64,000 bases of DNA, from assembly GCA_037783415.1 (NCBI GenBank), contig JAZGTN010000188.1:1364001-1428000 (forward strand), given 5' to 3'. The position numbers and the translations under genes are program-made. How positions within the stretch are numbered: position 1 is the stretch's first letter; each line of letters begins with the position of its first letter. The DNA is from Leptasterias polaris. Lineage: Eukaryota; Echinodermata; Asteroidea; Forcipulatida; Asteriidae. The notes under the pieces were generated by a model. It did no database searches, was not told the DNA's origin, and worked only from the letters and a program-made list of their open reading frames with translations. Positions 36,301 through 44,048 of the stretch are shown one piece after another.

Positions 36301-39023
36301 AAAGCAACGTACACAAGTACATAATAGTAAACAGGATGCAATCATGATTTACAAATGGAAAAACTGAAATAAGCATTTACACATGATCCCGACCATAAGT
36401 GCTTTGCATGAGATGTGTTTTTAACCTGTTTTTGAATGTCTCAAGTGATGGAGAAGTATGAATATTGTAGGGAATTGCGTTCCATAACCGGGGAGCTGCG
36501 ACAGAGAAAGCTCTGTCGCCCCAGGACCTAGATGATTTAGGCACAACCAAGAGTAATTTAGCAGCTGATCGCAAACCAGACCGGGGTGGATTATATAATT
36601 CAAGTAGATCAGAGATGTATGGTGGTGCTTGATCATTGACAGCACAGTAAGTGAGAAGCAACAGCTTAAACTGGAACCTAAGATGAACGGGTAGCCAGTG
36701 TAACTCACAAAGGACAGGAGTTATGTGCATGGACAGCTTGGTGCACGTGACAAGACGAGCAGCCATGTTTTGTCTCAACTGAAGACTATGAACCTGTGAT
36801 TTTGAAAGTCCGAAAAGAAGGGAATTTCCTATGTCTAGACGAGAAGTGACATAGGCGTGTACTAATTGTTCAGCAGATTGTGGAGTGAGATATTTACGAA
36901 TTCTACCCAAGTTTCTGATCTGGTAAGAAGATGATTTTACAATTGAAGAGATATGCGAGTCCAGAGTCATGGTGTTATCCATGACGACACCAAGATTGCG
37001 CACAGATTGAACAGAAGCAATGGTTGAGTTCCCAATTGTAATATGTGAGGTAGTGATCTTATTGAGTTTCTGTTTAGAGCCAATGAGGATGAACTCAGTC
37101 TTGTTATCATTAAGTTTGAGGTAATTATTTTTCATCCACTGACGGATTTCTTCAACACATGCTTCAATACGTTTAATACAATAATTGGCGTCTTGTTGTG
37201 TTGCATCAAATGACAAATAGATCTGTGTGTCATCTGCGTAAAGGTGGTATTGAAGTTTATGCTTCTGAATGATGAAACGAACTGGTGATGTGTAAATGAC
37301 AAACCATTGCGGTCCTAGCACTGACCCTTGAGGTACAGAGTAGTCAAGTGCAACAGCCTCTGAAGAAGATTGACCAACACGCACACATTGTGGTCGGTTT
37401 TGTAAGTAGGATTTACACCATCTCAGGGCCGCACCTGTAATACCGATGTTATTCTCAAGCCTGTGTAACAAGATGTTATGGTCCACAGTATCAAATGCAG
37501 CACTGAGATCGAGTAAAATTAGCGCAGTTATTTTGCCACTATCCATTGCACGTAATATGTCATTGTGAACACGCAACAGGGCTGTCTCACAGCTATGATT
37601 AGCCCTGTATGCTGATTGAAAATGATCTTGCAAATCATATTTGGTGATGACAGACCACAACCGAGTGAAACAATGCGCTCGATCATCTTCCCAAGAAACT
37701 TCAAGTTTGCGACTGGTCTAAAGTTCTTAAGATCCTCTTTGTCAAGACTAGGCTTTTTTAAGAGGGGCCTAATGTACGCCAGCTTAAGATCACTTGGAAA
37801 GATACCTGAAACAAGAGACTTATTAATGATACTTGTTATGAATGGAACGATATCATGAGCACATTCTTTTATCAACCATGTCGGCAAGGGATCTAATTCA
37901 CACGACTTAGTTTGTGCATTCATAAGGATTTTCATAACTTCTTCATTTGTGGTTGGCTCAAAATCAGATATATAAGCAACACAAGTATTTTGGTTGTCGC
38001 ACTTCTGTAACTCATAATGATCATCAAATTCACTACGTATTTTACAAATTTTACCAACAAAGTAATCAGAAAATCTGTCAGCAAGGTCTTGGTCAGAAGT
38101 ACAGTTTGGGAGAACTGGCTCTTTTCTTTTATGCATTAGATTGTCGACAACACGAAAAAAGCTCTTTTGATCGCGAGCGCATTCTGCAATTGACGCAGAA
38201 TAATAGCTAGTTTTGGCCTCCTCCATCATACTTTTGACCAATTGCCGCTGTTTACAATATTGTTGACGGTCAACTTCAAGTTTTGACCTACGCCACATAT
38301 GTTCAAGTGCCCTTCTTAGTGTTTTGGGAAATTGACCCCAGGAATTTGAATGACTGCCAAGATTTTGTCCATTGTTCTCATCACCGAGGCAAGTAGGAGA
38401 TTCAAGCAAGGCATGGGTTATTATTGGCCAAGTCACGCTGAACAAAGTTGACTTCCATGCAAGTTTTCTCAAAAGAGTACAATAAATCCCAGTGCCAAGG
38501 ACCAGAATGTTTGTTGTCTTTACTTCTGTTGTTTTTACTTGCATTTCAAGAGGCTTCATAATCATAGCAACAAGAAAGATAACCTCATTTGGTTTATTTC
38601 ATATTGTAGTTTGTATCTATTCAACCTCCATGGTCAAATCGTGTTAAGAGTCTGAGATCTACATGTATTTTAGATATGTACAAATGTATGCACAGCCCAA
38701 GCAAATACGATTGGTCATACAGTATTGACAAATGTGAAAGCTAATGTGTCTTTGCATAATGACTTCATGTAATGGCCTCAAAGTGGAAACATAATTTTAT
38801 TGAAGCACTCAGCAATCTTCATGTTCTCCTTATATAATTTCTACATAGAATGTTTAATGAGGTTAGTTGAAACCATACCTGCTAGTTTATAGGTATCTCC
38901 AGACACCCCTGGTGGTAAGATTTGCTTCATTTGTGTGCTCCATTGTACATCAGTCCATCGTTCTCTCCATGCCTTTAATAATAGTTCCTTCATTGATAAA
39001 CATCTTTGCTGTATTGTCTCCAT
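6352..39023 (-). CDS. MED24: Mediator complex subunit 24 (23 coding exons)
   Basis: MED24 is a tail subunit of Mediator, the nuclear complex that links transcription activators to RNA polymerase II. Coding exons in gene order: 38879-39023, 35478-35560, 33347-33465, 32653-32876, 24472-24564, 23849-23993, 22983-23145, 21352-21465, 20839-20975, 20220-20306, 19770-19896, 18658-18800, 16947-17070, 15007-15170, 14571-14670, 13463-13647, 11977-12260, 11248-11439, 10421-10494, 10019-10112, 9623-9700, 7771-7916, 6352-6489. All junctions are GT-AG with compatible phases. They total 3159 nt, about 1052 codons, against about 990 in vertebrates. Recognisable MED24 segments include [13 protein letters not shown] (exon 1), [14 protein letters not shown] (exon 8), [18 protein letters not shown] (exon 12), [19 protein letters not shown] (exon 13) and ending ARRLAAKAL (last exon). 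Start: the first ATG of exon 1 was used; MKELL, 10 codons later, is an alternative. The acceptors of exons 19 and 23 and the exact edges of exon 15 are least certain. Introns hold most of the mobile elements listed here. Confidence 0.93.
6830..7050 (+). repeat. tRNA-derived SINE
   Basis: The region 6880-6950 is tRNA-like on the plus strand, with A-box-like TTCTAGTGGTAAGAC and a perfect B box GGTTCGAATCC. The acceptor-like pair GCTTGG/CCAAGT is kept but the anticodon stem is degraded, so this is a retroposon rather than a working tRNA. A tail follows with TGTAGGGTAAAAACAAAATTA. The same tail occurs alone at about 6770-6797, so a second truncated copy sits just upstream. It lies in the last MED24 intron. 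Confidence 0.75.
7323..7438. repeat. Foldback repeat
   Basis: TCTTGTGTGTATTCAAACATTT (7323-7344) is inverted at 7418-7438 with one base missing. Weaker symmetry continues outward (GACTGTATAA against ACAGTCTATA). It lies in the last MED24 intron and is probably a small non-autonomous DNA element. Confidence 0.55.
7463..7488. repeat. Short interstitial telomere-type repeat
   Basis: About four CCCTAA-type units with one variant (CTAACT) occur next to the foldback at 7323-7438. This matches the TTAGGG telomere repeat common in animals and lies in a MED24 intron. Confidence 0.7.
8736..9143. repeat. Possible element with short inverted ends
   Basis: ATCGGAAGGCACTTTTA (8736-8752) is inverted at 9126-9143 with one extra A. 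The interior has no ORF of note. It lies in the MED24 intron between exons 21 and 22. No target duplication was confirmed. Confidence 0.35.
11711..11794. repeat. Exact tandem duplication, 2 x 42 bp
   Basis: A 42-base segment starting AGCTATGGCTACAACTGTTG is repeated directly once (11711-11752, 11753-11794) within the intron after MED24 exon 17. Confidence 0.85.
12666..12998. repeat. 31-bp minisatellite
   Basis: About ten units of GGTAAAACTATTGAGTGTGC plus ACAAAGCTATG, with a few substitutions (GCTATTG, GCTGTGG, AGGCTATGG). One interruption near 12950 repeats the flanking tract CTTTGATCCAATGG, so the flank was also copied. It lies between MED24 exons 16 and 17. Confidence 0.9.
13840..14545. 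repeat. Dispersed repeat, copy 1 (possible DNA transposon)
   Basis: The stretch starts with CCGTATTTTCCTGCGTATAAG and runs to the tract GGTAAGTTTCGTCAA. Its right half is clearly related to 32070-32440: shared tracts include GGGCTGCTAGTC, CCCTCTGTTGG, GCGCTATAGC and GGCAGCATGG. Both copies lie in MED24 introns. It is probably a non-autonomous DNA element, but ends and target duplication are not proven. Confidence 0.55.
16164..16487. repeat. 27-bp minisatellite, 12 units
   Basis: Twelve units of 27 bp (AACCAGGTATAGAGAGCACA plus CAAAAAC) appear identical. Since 27 is a multiple of three and the unit lacks stops in several frames, it creates open frames on both strands (for example repeating TRYREHTKT). 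These are repeat artefacts, not genes. Confidence 0.97.
16536..16682. repeat. 21-bp minisatellite, 7 units
   Basis: Seven apparently identical 21-bp units of TTTATCCATTTACTGTCATG plus T occur 48 bp after the 27-bp array. Again the unit is a multiple of three and yields a spurious open frame (FIHLLSC repeats). Confidence 0.96.
20578..20880. repeat. 79-bp tandem repeat copying the end of MED24 exon 9
   Basis: Two extra copies with a 79-bp period (from 20661 and 20740), plus a more degraded one near 20580, lie immediately downstream (in gene orientation) of exon 9. Each copies the 3' part of the exon and its splice donor. In the clear extra copies the donor reads AATTGAG instead of the working AAGTGAG, so GT is lost. 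The exon therefore spreads into its own intron as disabled copies. Confidence 0.85.
21955..22335. repeat. ~45-bp diverged tandem repeat
   Basis: About eight units of a 45-46 bp motif (GATTGCTGGATTGTTAATCC ... TAAATGTTGGATTATAGCT) show moderate divergence. It lies in the intron between MED24 exons 7 and 8. Long open frames seen on both strands are a by-product of the period. Confidence 0.85.
22528..22650. repeat. Exact 60-bp tandem duplication
   Basis: A 60-base segment beginning TTTAATATAGCACACCAGG is present twice in direct tandem with no difference seen, which indicates a recent duplication. Intronic to MED24. Confidence 0.9.
23619..23790. mobile_element. MITE-like element with GACCTTATGCA ends
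   Basis: AGACCTTATGCA (23619-23630) and TGCATAAGGTCC (23779-23790) form inverted ends of a 172-bp segment that includes CAAGATGGCGGCG. It has no coding capacity. Family and target duplication were not determined. It lies between MED24 exons 6 and 7. Confidence 0.55.
24104..24247. repeat. Foldback repeat
   Basis: TGCGCGTAGAGCCTCGA (24104-24120) is inverted at 24231-24247 with one mismatch. The 110-base interior has no supported gene. It lies between MED24 exons 5 and 6. Confidence 0.55.
24674..25064. repeat. 55-bp minisatellite, left part
   Basis: About seven units of AGAGCTAGAGGAGTTTAATT...CCTGTCTACA (55 bp). The first unit has TATGGGCAG where the others have TATGGACAG. The array is interrupted at 25064 by the LTR retrotransposon and continues at 31019. 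Confidence 0.97.
25065..25573 (+). repeat. 5' LTR
   Basis: 509 bp, TGTAGTGACC...AACCCTACA. Near its end (25524-25544) lies an ATG with seven open codons (MEAEQDR) directly followed by a consensus donor GTAAGT (25545). An LTR-initiated transcript could use this donor; this is inferred. Confidence 0.96.
25575..25591 (+). other. Primer binding site, tRNA-Trp-like
   Basis: TGGTGATCCCGACGTGA starts two bases after the LTR. It is complementary to the 3' end of animal tRNA-Trp (including CCA) apart from one mismatch. This is the primer known for CsRn1-type elements. Confidence 0.75.
25639..26367 (+). CDS. SGNH/GDSL hydrolase-like ORF upstream of gag
   Basis: The frame starts at the ATG at 25639 and encodes 242 residues ([16 protein letters not shown]...). 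An upstream in-frame extension begins only with GTG inside the primer site and was rejected. Landmarks of the SGNH hydrolase fold are in order: Ser in FVADSR (residue 15), Gly in RRGAT (40), Asn in AGIND (72), and Asp/His in YDGLH (212, 215). The middle contains [19 protein letters not shown], typical of the strand before the fourth block. A basic patch, [12 protein letters not shown], precedes the His block. Known SGNH-type ORFs occur in ORF1 of CR1/L2 LINEs; in a gypsy-type element this is unusual. Whether it is an active esterase is not known. Confidence 0.72.
   Translation: MSQDETVKFLFVADSRAHSFDRYSVPLGCKINVDYVIRRGATISDLIPLTLARLSKYSEKDKVIVRLAAGINDITTFHFGSNSEKVLKRSDVNSGDLISQLQQFTAKILEVRPTALVAFVTIPPVSFAKFQNSKHLKTAILTDEVLQQYQRELDDIVDLVNSFIKSHNNEPQHQKIVRTLSWHTSVRKPAKRRSRSGKLNRLIRNDFSVLYDGLHAVSTIKRRWHIELLRAFEIDKQVVLRS
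26432..27292 (+). CDS. gag: Gag polyprotein of LTR retrotransposon
   Basis: 286 residues. The N-terminal half ([20 protein letters not shown]) matches the conserved start of gypsy-type Gag capsid domains. The C-terminal part has a basic Ser/Arg tract and then [18 protein letters not shown], a C-x2-H-x9-C-x3-C finger typical of CsRn1 elements rather than the common CCHC knuckle. It starts 64 nt after the SGNH-like ORF in a different frame. The pol frame lies in -1 relative to gag, and the two overlap over 27256-27292. No canonical slippery heptamer was seen in the overlap. Confidence 0.93.
   Translation: MAEEKSHEYPLAAVSLKLPPFWPNDPTIWFAQIEAQFTTRGITSQSTRFAYVVSSLQPEIAQEVRDLLLHPPQENQYDKIKVELIQRTSASEQKRLHQLLISEELGDKKPSQLLRRMRQLLGEQVLEESILKQLFLKRLPTNAQLILASTSDSVDIDKLAIIADKILEVTPSSSSMVTSVIAAASPSPSNEMKELRDMISKLSIEVESLSKKVQRSSRVRTNSRNRSKGRYGSQSRSPSRSNNAPTHAGGSCWYHWTFGERASKCVPPCTYSQNKSGIQSNENASN
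27256..29526 (+). CDS. pol: Pol: protease, reverse transcriptase, RNase H, integrase N-terminus
   Basis: The frame is open from 27256 (after TAA at 27253) and has no early ATG, consistent with -1 frameshifting from gag. In order: aspartic protease with [10 protein letters not shown] (near 27370), reverse transcriptase with [11 protein letters not shown] (28261 onward), RNase H with [13 protein letters not shown] (near 28711), and the HHCC zinc domain of integrase with HSLSHPGIR...CCLKCQQAK (29290-29430). The integrase core starts with HIHIDIVGP and is then broken. A run of five C at 29509-29513 shifts the frame and a stop follows at 29526, while the rest continues in the next frame. The defect could be a real mutation or a homopolymer error. 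Confidence 0.93.
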   Translation, partial: VWNSVKRERQQLVETGSTGKENKSRLFFVTNRTTGTRFLVDTGADISVFPASSKDKVSPSSLNLHAANKTPIMTYGEKSLTLDIGLRRTYQWIFILADVSYPILGADFLANFSLAVDVKHHRLIDMQTTLSIQGIKCMDDSVSPTFSISEGSMYDLLLGQYPEITRPSYNESAVKHNITHHIVTKGPPVKARPRRLAPDRLSIAKDEFNHMLQLGIVRPSQSNWSSPLHMVPKKSNDWRPCGDYRALNNATVPDRYPVPHIHDFTSTLHGKTIFSKIDLVRAYHQIPVEPDDIPKTAITTPFGLFEFVRMPFGLRNAAQTFQRFIDQVLRGLPFAYAYIDDILIASDSPEEHYQHLTLLFDRLKDYGVITNPVKCVLGVPSLDFLGHKVDTNGISPLPDKVQAIKDLPPPNSLRKIREFLGLVNFYRRFLPHAADILQPLTDLLAGKAKNKSIQLTARELQAFEEAKSSLMHITMLAHLDISVPICVTADASDVAIGGVLQKLVEGSWQPIAFFSKRLQNAETRYSTFGRELLAIYLCIRHFSHILEGRSFHIFTDHKPLTYTFATNPDRYSPREIRHLDYISQFTTDIRHVKGKDNVVADALSRSHISTVDRRKNSIDFEEMASLQKDDEELSKLRDSSSLQFKEVPLPTSHGTITCDMSTDTARPYVPMKLRHAVFESLHSLSHPGIRATQRLVTQRFVWPSINRDVRKWTRCCLKCQQAKVHRHTMAPVGTFTLPSARFSHIHIDIVGPPSTF
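29522..30439 (+). pseudogene. pol: Pol: integrase core and C-terminus, frame-shifted
   Basis: This continues the integrase in the +1 frame after the C-run. It contains the second acidic residue ([10 protein letters not shown], near 29670), the catalytic glutamate block ([14 protein letters not shown], near 29760), and the GPY/F module ([11 protein letters not shown], near 30150). No chromodomain follows; the C-terminus is basic and proline-rich and stops with TGA at 30437-30439. Apart from the single frameshift it is intact. Confidence 0.9.
30496..30509 (+). other. Polypurine tract
   Basis: A G-rich tract (AGATGGGGGCTAGA) lies directly before the 3' LTR, in the position where plus-strand synthesis is primed. 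Confidence 0.6.
30510..31018 (+). repeat. 3' LTR
   Basis: 509 bp, the same length as the 5' LTR, with no differences found by eye. It ends ...AACCCTACA and is followed by AGCT of the minisatellite. Confidence 0.96.
31019..31955. repeat. 55-bp minisatellite, right part
   Basis: About 17 further units of the same 55-bp repeat as 24674-25064. They appear uniform. Before the retrotransposon arrived the array held about 24 units. Confidence 0.97.
32070..32560. repeat. Dispersed repeat, copy 2
   Basis: Related to 13840-14545 through a series of shared tracts in the same order. It ends near GATAAGGCCCACCG and GATAAGACGCAG, which resembles the inverted form of the other copy's start. Intronic to MED24, between the minisatellite and exon 4. 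Confidence 0.5.
33915..35070 (+). pseudogene. Penelope-like retroelement fragment
   Basis: The 3' portion of a Penelope-like element, 5'-truncated and broken by frameshifts and stops. First comes the end of the reverse transcriptase region, with [15 protein letters not shown] and [16 protein letters not shown] (33960-34180). Then comes the GIY-YIG endonuclease module, with [15 protein letters not shown] (near 34455) and, after a frameshift and an in-frame stop, [20 protein letters not shown] (near 34600-34660). The 3' tail contains CTGAGGATGAC...GTCGAAAC (34942-34972). It lies in the MED24 intron between exons 2 and 3, antisense to the gene. Confidence 0.85.
34942..34972 (+). ncRNA. Hammerhead-like motif in Penelope-like element tail
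   Basis: CTGAGGA (matching CUGANGA), a stem-loop with GAC...GTC and GAGC-AA-GCTC, then GAAAC. Hammerhead ribozymes are known in Penelope-like elements. Here an extra T lies between the core and the stem and two bases (TA) bulge, so activity is doubtful. Confidence 0.35.
36212..38570 (-). pseudogene. LINE (CR1/L2-like) reverse transcriptase, 5'-truncated and frame-shifted
   Basis: Two overlapping frames (38565-37528 and 37660-36377) encode one reverse transcriptase with a frameshift near 37660-37690. The first part has [18 protein letters not shown] and [20 protein letters not shown]. The second has [30 protein letters not shown] and [12 protein letters not shown] (the YADD active site), then the C-terminal tail [18 protein letters not shown]. 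No endonuclease domain is present. The 3' end has ATTATTATTATC-like repeats near 36212-36225. It is in the first MED24 intron, in the same orientation as the gene. Confidence 0.9.
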
Positions 39024-39182
39024 GGTGTTTTGCCTTTTATTGGTGGTTGATGTTGTTGTTGTTTACATTGATTTCAATTAGTTTTCCTGTGTATAAAACA
39101 TGTAATAAACAAAACATATATGATAACAGAAGCAAAACTTTCTGCCTTTCAGCCAGTTGGTTCTAGTTTTGGTGGGTCACAC

Positions 39183-41683
39183 GCACCGGCGGCGGAACCG
39201 GGGGGGCAGTTACCCCCCCACTTTTGAAAAGGTAGTCATTTTGCCCCCCCACTTTATATCGAGCTATTGAAACCAAATTAGGGTTCACTGACAACCCCGT
39301 TTGTAATATTATACACACCTTTACATTTCTCGAAATAATCTGATTCATATCAAAAAACAGCAATTAACGCCAAACGTAGGCGAGTTGCCATCCCCGGACA
39401 ATAGATTAGTAATGGCCCACGATGCACATTTCACCAGTCCTGCAGTGCGAGTCACCGCTGGTCGAGTGTACTGCATGGCCGGGCCATAACCAGCACATAC
39501 GAGACTAGTAGCGATCGGATTTTAAAAATAGGCTGACTTTATAGCGGGCTGGGTCCGGAATCCCGGCTGCGCAACAACATGTCTCCGTGTGTTATTCCCA
39601 CTAGAAGCCTTTAGCGTGCACCAGCCGCAGTTACAGCCATAGCCGCAATTGGATGCATAACATCCAAATCCAACCTCACACACGACTTCCTACCCCGGAA
39701 CATACAAATTTAACATTTAAATAATTTTTTGGAAGTCAAGTTTTGTCCAAAAACGGGCAATGCATCTTTAACTTCCAATACCGAGGGGACTTAATATCAC
39801 CCAGTTACCCCATAAAAGTGTATGTTATATTAGTTTTAATATGCCTCATAATTATTCAATTAATTATTCAATAAAAACGACAACATAGAATTCACCACTA
39901 TTGGTTCGTGGGGGGGGGAGGGGCTTCCCCAAGAGGGTCCCCCCCAAAAAAAAAAAACGTGGGATCGAGGAAGGGGGAAGGAAAGAAAGACAAAAAACGG
40001 GGGAGAAAGGGGGAAGGAAAGAAAAAATAAAAATAAATGGGGGGAGGGGAGGAAGGTGGAAGGAAAAAAGAGCCCAGTTATGAAGAGTAGGTAGCACCGC
40101 CCATAATGTTCTTATCAACAACGTCCGCAGTATTATTATTTAAAACAAAACTTTTGCTGACAATGTACCTTGTACACAATATTCTGGGGACTCCATGCGG
40201 GCATTATCAGCCTAACCCAGATAACTGGCAATAAGTTCTAACAAGAGGGAGGAGCATCACTGAAAAATATTAAATAAAATTAAAAGATTTATATGGATCA
40301 GAAGTGCTTAAAAAGTATGTATATTTTTCTAATTTTATGCATAAAGAGGCTTGATTTTTCACCCCAAAAACGGCAAAAGTTCAGAGCTCCAGGGGGCTTT
40401 TCCCCCTGGACCCCACCAGGGGCCGTAAGGCCTGCCCCTGGACCCCACCCAATACATTGGTTTGAGCCCCCCTAAAACATAATCATGGGTGCGCCGTTGA
40501 ACACCGGGCCCAACCATTTGCTTAAACCTGAACTTTTTAGTTAAAGCATCTCAATTAAATCAACCTATTTCCGATAATTCAGCAAAGAAGATTTCTTGTG
40601 CGGCCGTTTTGAAAACTGCTTGTCTGCAAGTGCACATGCTCATAAAGACACCTTTCTAGAAAGAGTCTAGAGGTACAGTCGGGATGCGTCTTTATGAGCA
40701 TGTGCACTCGCAATGTTATCCGATTAGCTTAGCGGCTGAATGACGTAGACACGATCTGCATTTAATCGATCTAACAAAACACGTCTTGATGGCCAATTGG
40801 CAAATCACAGAATGGTGGTAGTTGTTCAATGTATAAGGTATAGTAATTTTGTCTAACGATCGTTCCCGAAAAACACCATCTTTACGGGCAAATTTCATTT
40901 GGGCTTACAGCTGCATCATTAGCTTCCATTCTTAACCCAGCCGAGTTGAATTTGGTTCAGATACACTTTTTAGATCGCTGGAAGTAAAATTAACTCCAAA
41001 GATCATATGATTTCTCTGCGTACAAAAAATTGGTTTAACGTTCAGATAAATCACGTGAACTTAGTTTTTTGAAAATGCTCGATAACGGCAAAACTTGACG
41101 GGTTTTTTTAGGGATTGGTCTACTCTACTCCTGAAAGACCTCCAGAGTCATGTGTGGGCCCAGGGCTCGAATTTGGGATAAAATTCCACAAGACCGCAGG
41201 GCCTGTAGCTCAAATTGTTTACAGGACCAGAACTTATTTTACAAGACCAGATTCTAAATAAGAAAGAACTTTCTTCACAGCTTAACATTATAAATATTCT
41301 TATTTGAACAAGCACTAAGAGAAGATTAGTCTCATATGGGTAAGTGTACATCAATTCCAACAGAATTGAAAGATATTTATCAGACTCAAAGTCAACATTT
41401 GAAAATAATAAAATAACAATACACAGTTAGGTGTTCAATTGAAAAACACAAGCCCACCGGACTTGACTGGTCAAGAGTTTACTGGCCCAAGACTAAAATC
41501 ACTGGCCTTGGGCCTGCGGTCCAGTGTAAACTTCGAGCCCTGGTGGGTCTATTTTTGTACCCCAAAATAGTCCAACATAGCCGGTGTGTGCCTACATACC
41601 TATGTTGTGCAAATGGAAATAAAATACACATAGGGAACAAAATTGCCCCCCCCCCCCACTTTTAAAAGTGTTCCGCTGCCGCT
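39183..41683. mobile_element. hAT-like non-autonomous DNA transposon (2.5 kb)
   Basis: GGTCACAC flanks both sides (39175-39182, 41684-41691), an 8-bp target duplication. The ends are imperfect inverted repeats: GCACCGGCGGCGGAAC on the left and, inverted, AGCGGCAGCGGAAC on the right, both followed by G/C runs. The interior is unusual, with long homopolymeric G/C and purine tracts (39900-40080), CCCCTGGACCCC blocks (40390-40450), an inverted pair (40630-40649 / 40688-40707) and a nested hAT-like insertion (41161-41542). No transposase frame was found. It lies about 160 bp upstream of the MED24 start codon. Confidence 0.8.
41161..41542. mobile_element. Nested hAT-type MITE
   Basis: Ends are CAGGGCTCGAA and TTCGAGCCCTG. 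Flanks TGTGGGCC and GTGGGTCT resemble each other with an offset, a possible decayed target duplication. It sits inside the larger hAT-like element. Confidence 0.6.
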
Positions 41684-41691
41684 GGTCACAC

Positions 41692-44048
41692 ATACTGCAT
41701 AATCTCCTCAAATGGGCTGTAGACTACATGTAGCTGCAATAATCGTAGCTCTTGATCACTGGACCATGTGTAAACAAAATTCAAAGATTTTCCAAACAAA
41801 AATCCCATCATTTTAAAAGTACCAAATTCCACCATCATGGTCTTTCACATTTATTTGCCAAAAGAAGCTCAAAGCATTATCTAAACATAAAATATAAAGT
41901 GTAAAAATTGATAAAATTAGTTAAATGTTGAGGTGTATCACAAATACCGACTGTAAGCAAGGAATCTGGGATAAAGGTTGTGAGGGCGAAGGGCACTAAC
42001 CCAGCCTGGCTACCATGGGCACTAAACCCTGGTGGTAGGGATGTAGGGATGTGCTAAAAAACTACACTGATTGGCTCCCATAAGTGACTGCTTCAGTGCT
42101 TTGCAAGCTCGCTTGTTAAAAACTTTCGAGCATTTGCATGGTGCTTACAGGACGCCAAGTACGGGCATGTCAAAATGTAAGTATTTTGACGCAATTTCAA
42201 TTCACCCTAAAACTGCATGAATGCAGTTAGACGTCACAAGATCAAACAATAATGAGAGGGGAACCAGTTGCTCTTTGACTTGACGCCTCTTTTGTGGGCC
42301 CGGGCAACCATACATTACTAGGGCGTTTGTGTAAAGTGTATTGGCCACAGGCCTAGTTGTTCCATATAATGGCGCAACTTTAATTTTTAATATCAGAGGT
42401 TAATTATGAGCGACCAGAGCATGCTGAGAAAAATAATGGTGCAGAAGACGATCACCAAAGACGATCACCAAAGCAGATAGGATATTTGGTTCGTGAAAAA
42501 AGTAGGACAAATTTATTGAGTCAAACTTACAAGGCCTGACCAATATGTACACATGGTGTAAGGCTCTAATCAAGAGACTTACAAGGCCTGACCTATATGT
42601 ACACATGGTGTAGGCTCTAATCAAGAGACTTTTCAGGCTAGTTAATAACTGTTTTTTCTCAAGGGCAAAAAAACGTAAATCAGACTAAAGAAGGAAGAAC
42701 AGGCACTCGAGTTTGGAAACGAAGTTGGCGCTTACCACTCGCGCTTGCTCTGTAGTGTTAGATTGGATTAGTAATTCAATCGACCCAGCGCTTGGACCAA
42801 GCGAAACTTGACCCCAATGTAGGTAAAATTTCTGTATTCTGAGAATTCTGAGAGTTCCGTCCGCGCAATGATATGTAAGCATTTTAACTTTTGCTACCAA
42901 TTCTTCACAAGGAATATTACAAAAGGGGAAATAAGTCCAAACTCCAACATCCATTACAAAATCAAATAAATCCCTTAAGTGCTGGCAGGATACAGAAAAT
43001 GTGTTTCCGCCCCACGCACTTGTCTGCTTATGTGTGGCCAACCCAATGTCATTGTCATGAATGTCTCACACGGCCGGGATAGCCCCACTTCGTGTGGCCA
43101 AGATTCAGCTTAGCTTGGCCACACAAGTGGCGTGCGGCCTATCATCACGGATACAGAAATGTTCACGCCCCACTTACTTCCGTGGCCAATGTCTCACACA
43201 AGTTGGTGGCCCTAGCTCAGTCTAACTAAGTTAGAGCATGGACTCTGGAGGAAGGAAATGAGCTTCGTTTTTGGTAGCCCCATGGCCATGCCATGAATGA
43301 TTAATATAGGGCCAATGTCAAAATGTGGATTGACCAGGCAGCCAGGGCCATCCTAGTATTTAGTAATGTGTTCATGCTACTTCAATCATTCATCTAGTTG
43401 CGATAATCGTAACCCTCCATCATCCTCCCGACGGAGGGTTACGATTATCGCAACTATCATTCATCCAGATTCCATCCAGATTCCATGGGCTACGTTTTTG
43501 GCAAACATTGAAACACAACCAGCTCAGCTACAAACGATTTTGATTACAACAATAACACTATGTATAACAGAAAAACTATTAATATTATTATTGTTCCTTA
43601 CTGATTAGACATTGCTATCGAATCGATCTAGCTGAGAGTGAGAGTTCTAACAACCAACGGAAAATCTGCTCAAAACTGACTCACCACACGTACGACGGGT
43701 CGACCATAATAGTACAAAAGGTAAGTCGTACAAATCCTACAATGACATTGTGATGATTTTGCTTATGAACAGCGCCACCATGAGGTTTACTTGTACCGTG
43801 ATAAAAAGGGTGGCAGGGGTCGGAGGGGTGGGGGTGGTGGGTGGGGGCGGGGGCAGGAATGGTCGCTCGATGCTGTCCTATTATTATGCTCGGTGCCAGC
43901 TAATCAGACCAGTTACCGGCTGAGCGAAATAAAACCGGCAGCGGCAGGACATTTTGTGCACCCTTAATAGGGCACCCTTCTACCTATCGAAGTATCACTA
44001 TCAGTATGTTGCGTTTTCTTCCACATAATTATAAATGCACTTTACTAA
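41692..44048. other. Spacer between two DNA transposons
   Basis: I see no supported gene. It contains a tandem duplication of about 63 bp at 42523-42630 (CTTACAAGGCCTGACC...), partly repeated tracts at 42990-43210 (GTGTGGCCA, AATGTCTCACAC) and a strong palindrome at 43395-43456. Confidence 0.6.
43395..43456. repeat. Perfect 24-bp inverted repeat
   Basis: TAGTTGCGATAATCGTAACC plus CTCC (43395-43418) is perfectly inverted at 43433-43456 across a 14-base spacer. It would form a long hairpin. No flanking target duplication was found. Confidence 0.9.

Noticed and set aside
42685..43041. 118-codon minus-strand frame upstream of MED24
   Set aside because: No similarity recognised, no splice link to MED24 exon 1 and it lies in a spacer with local duplications.
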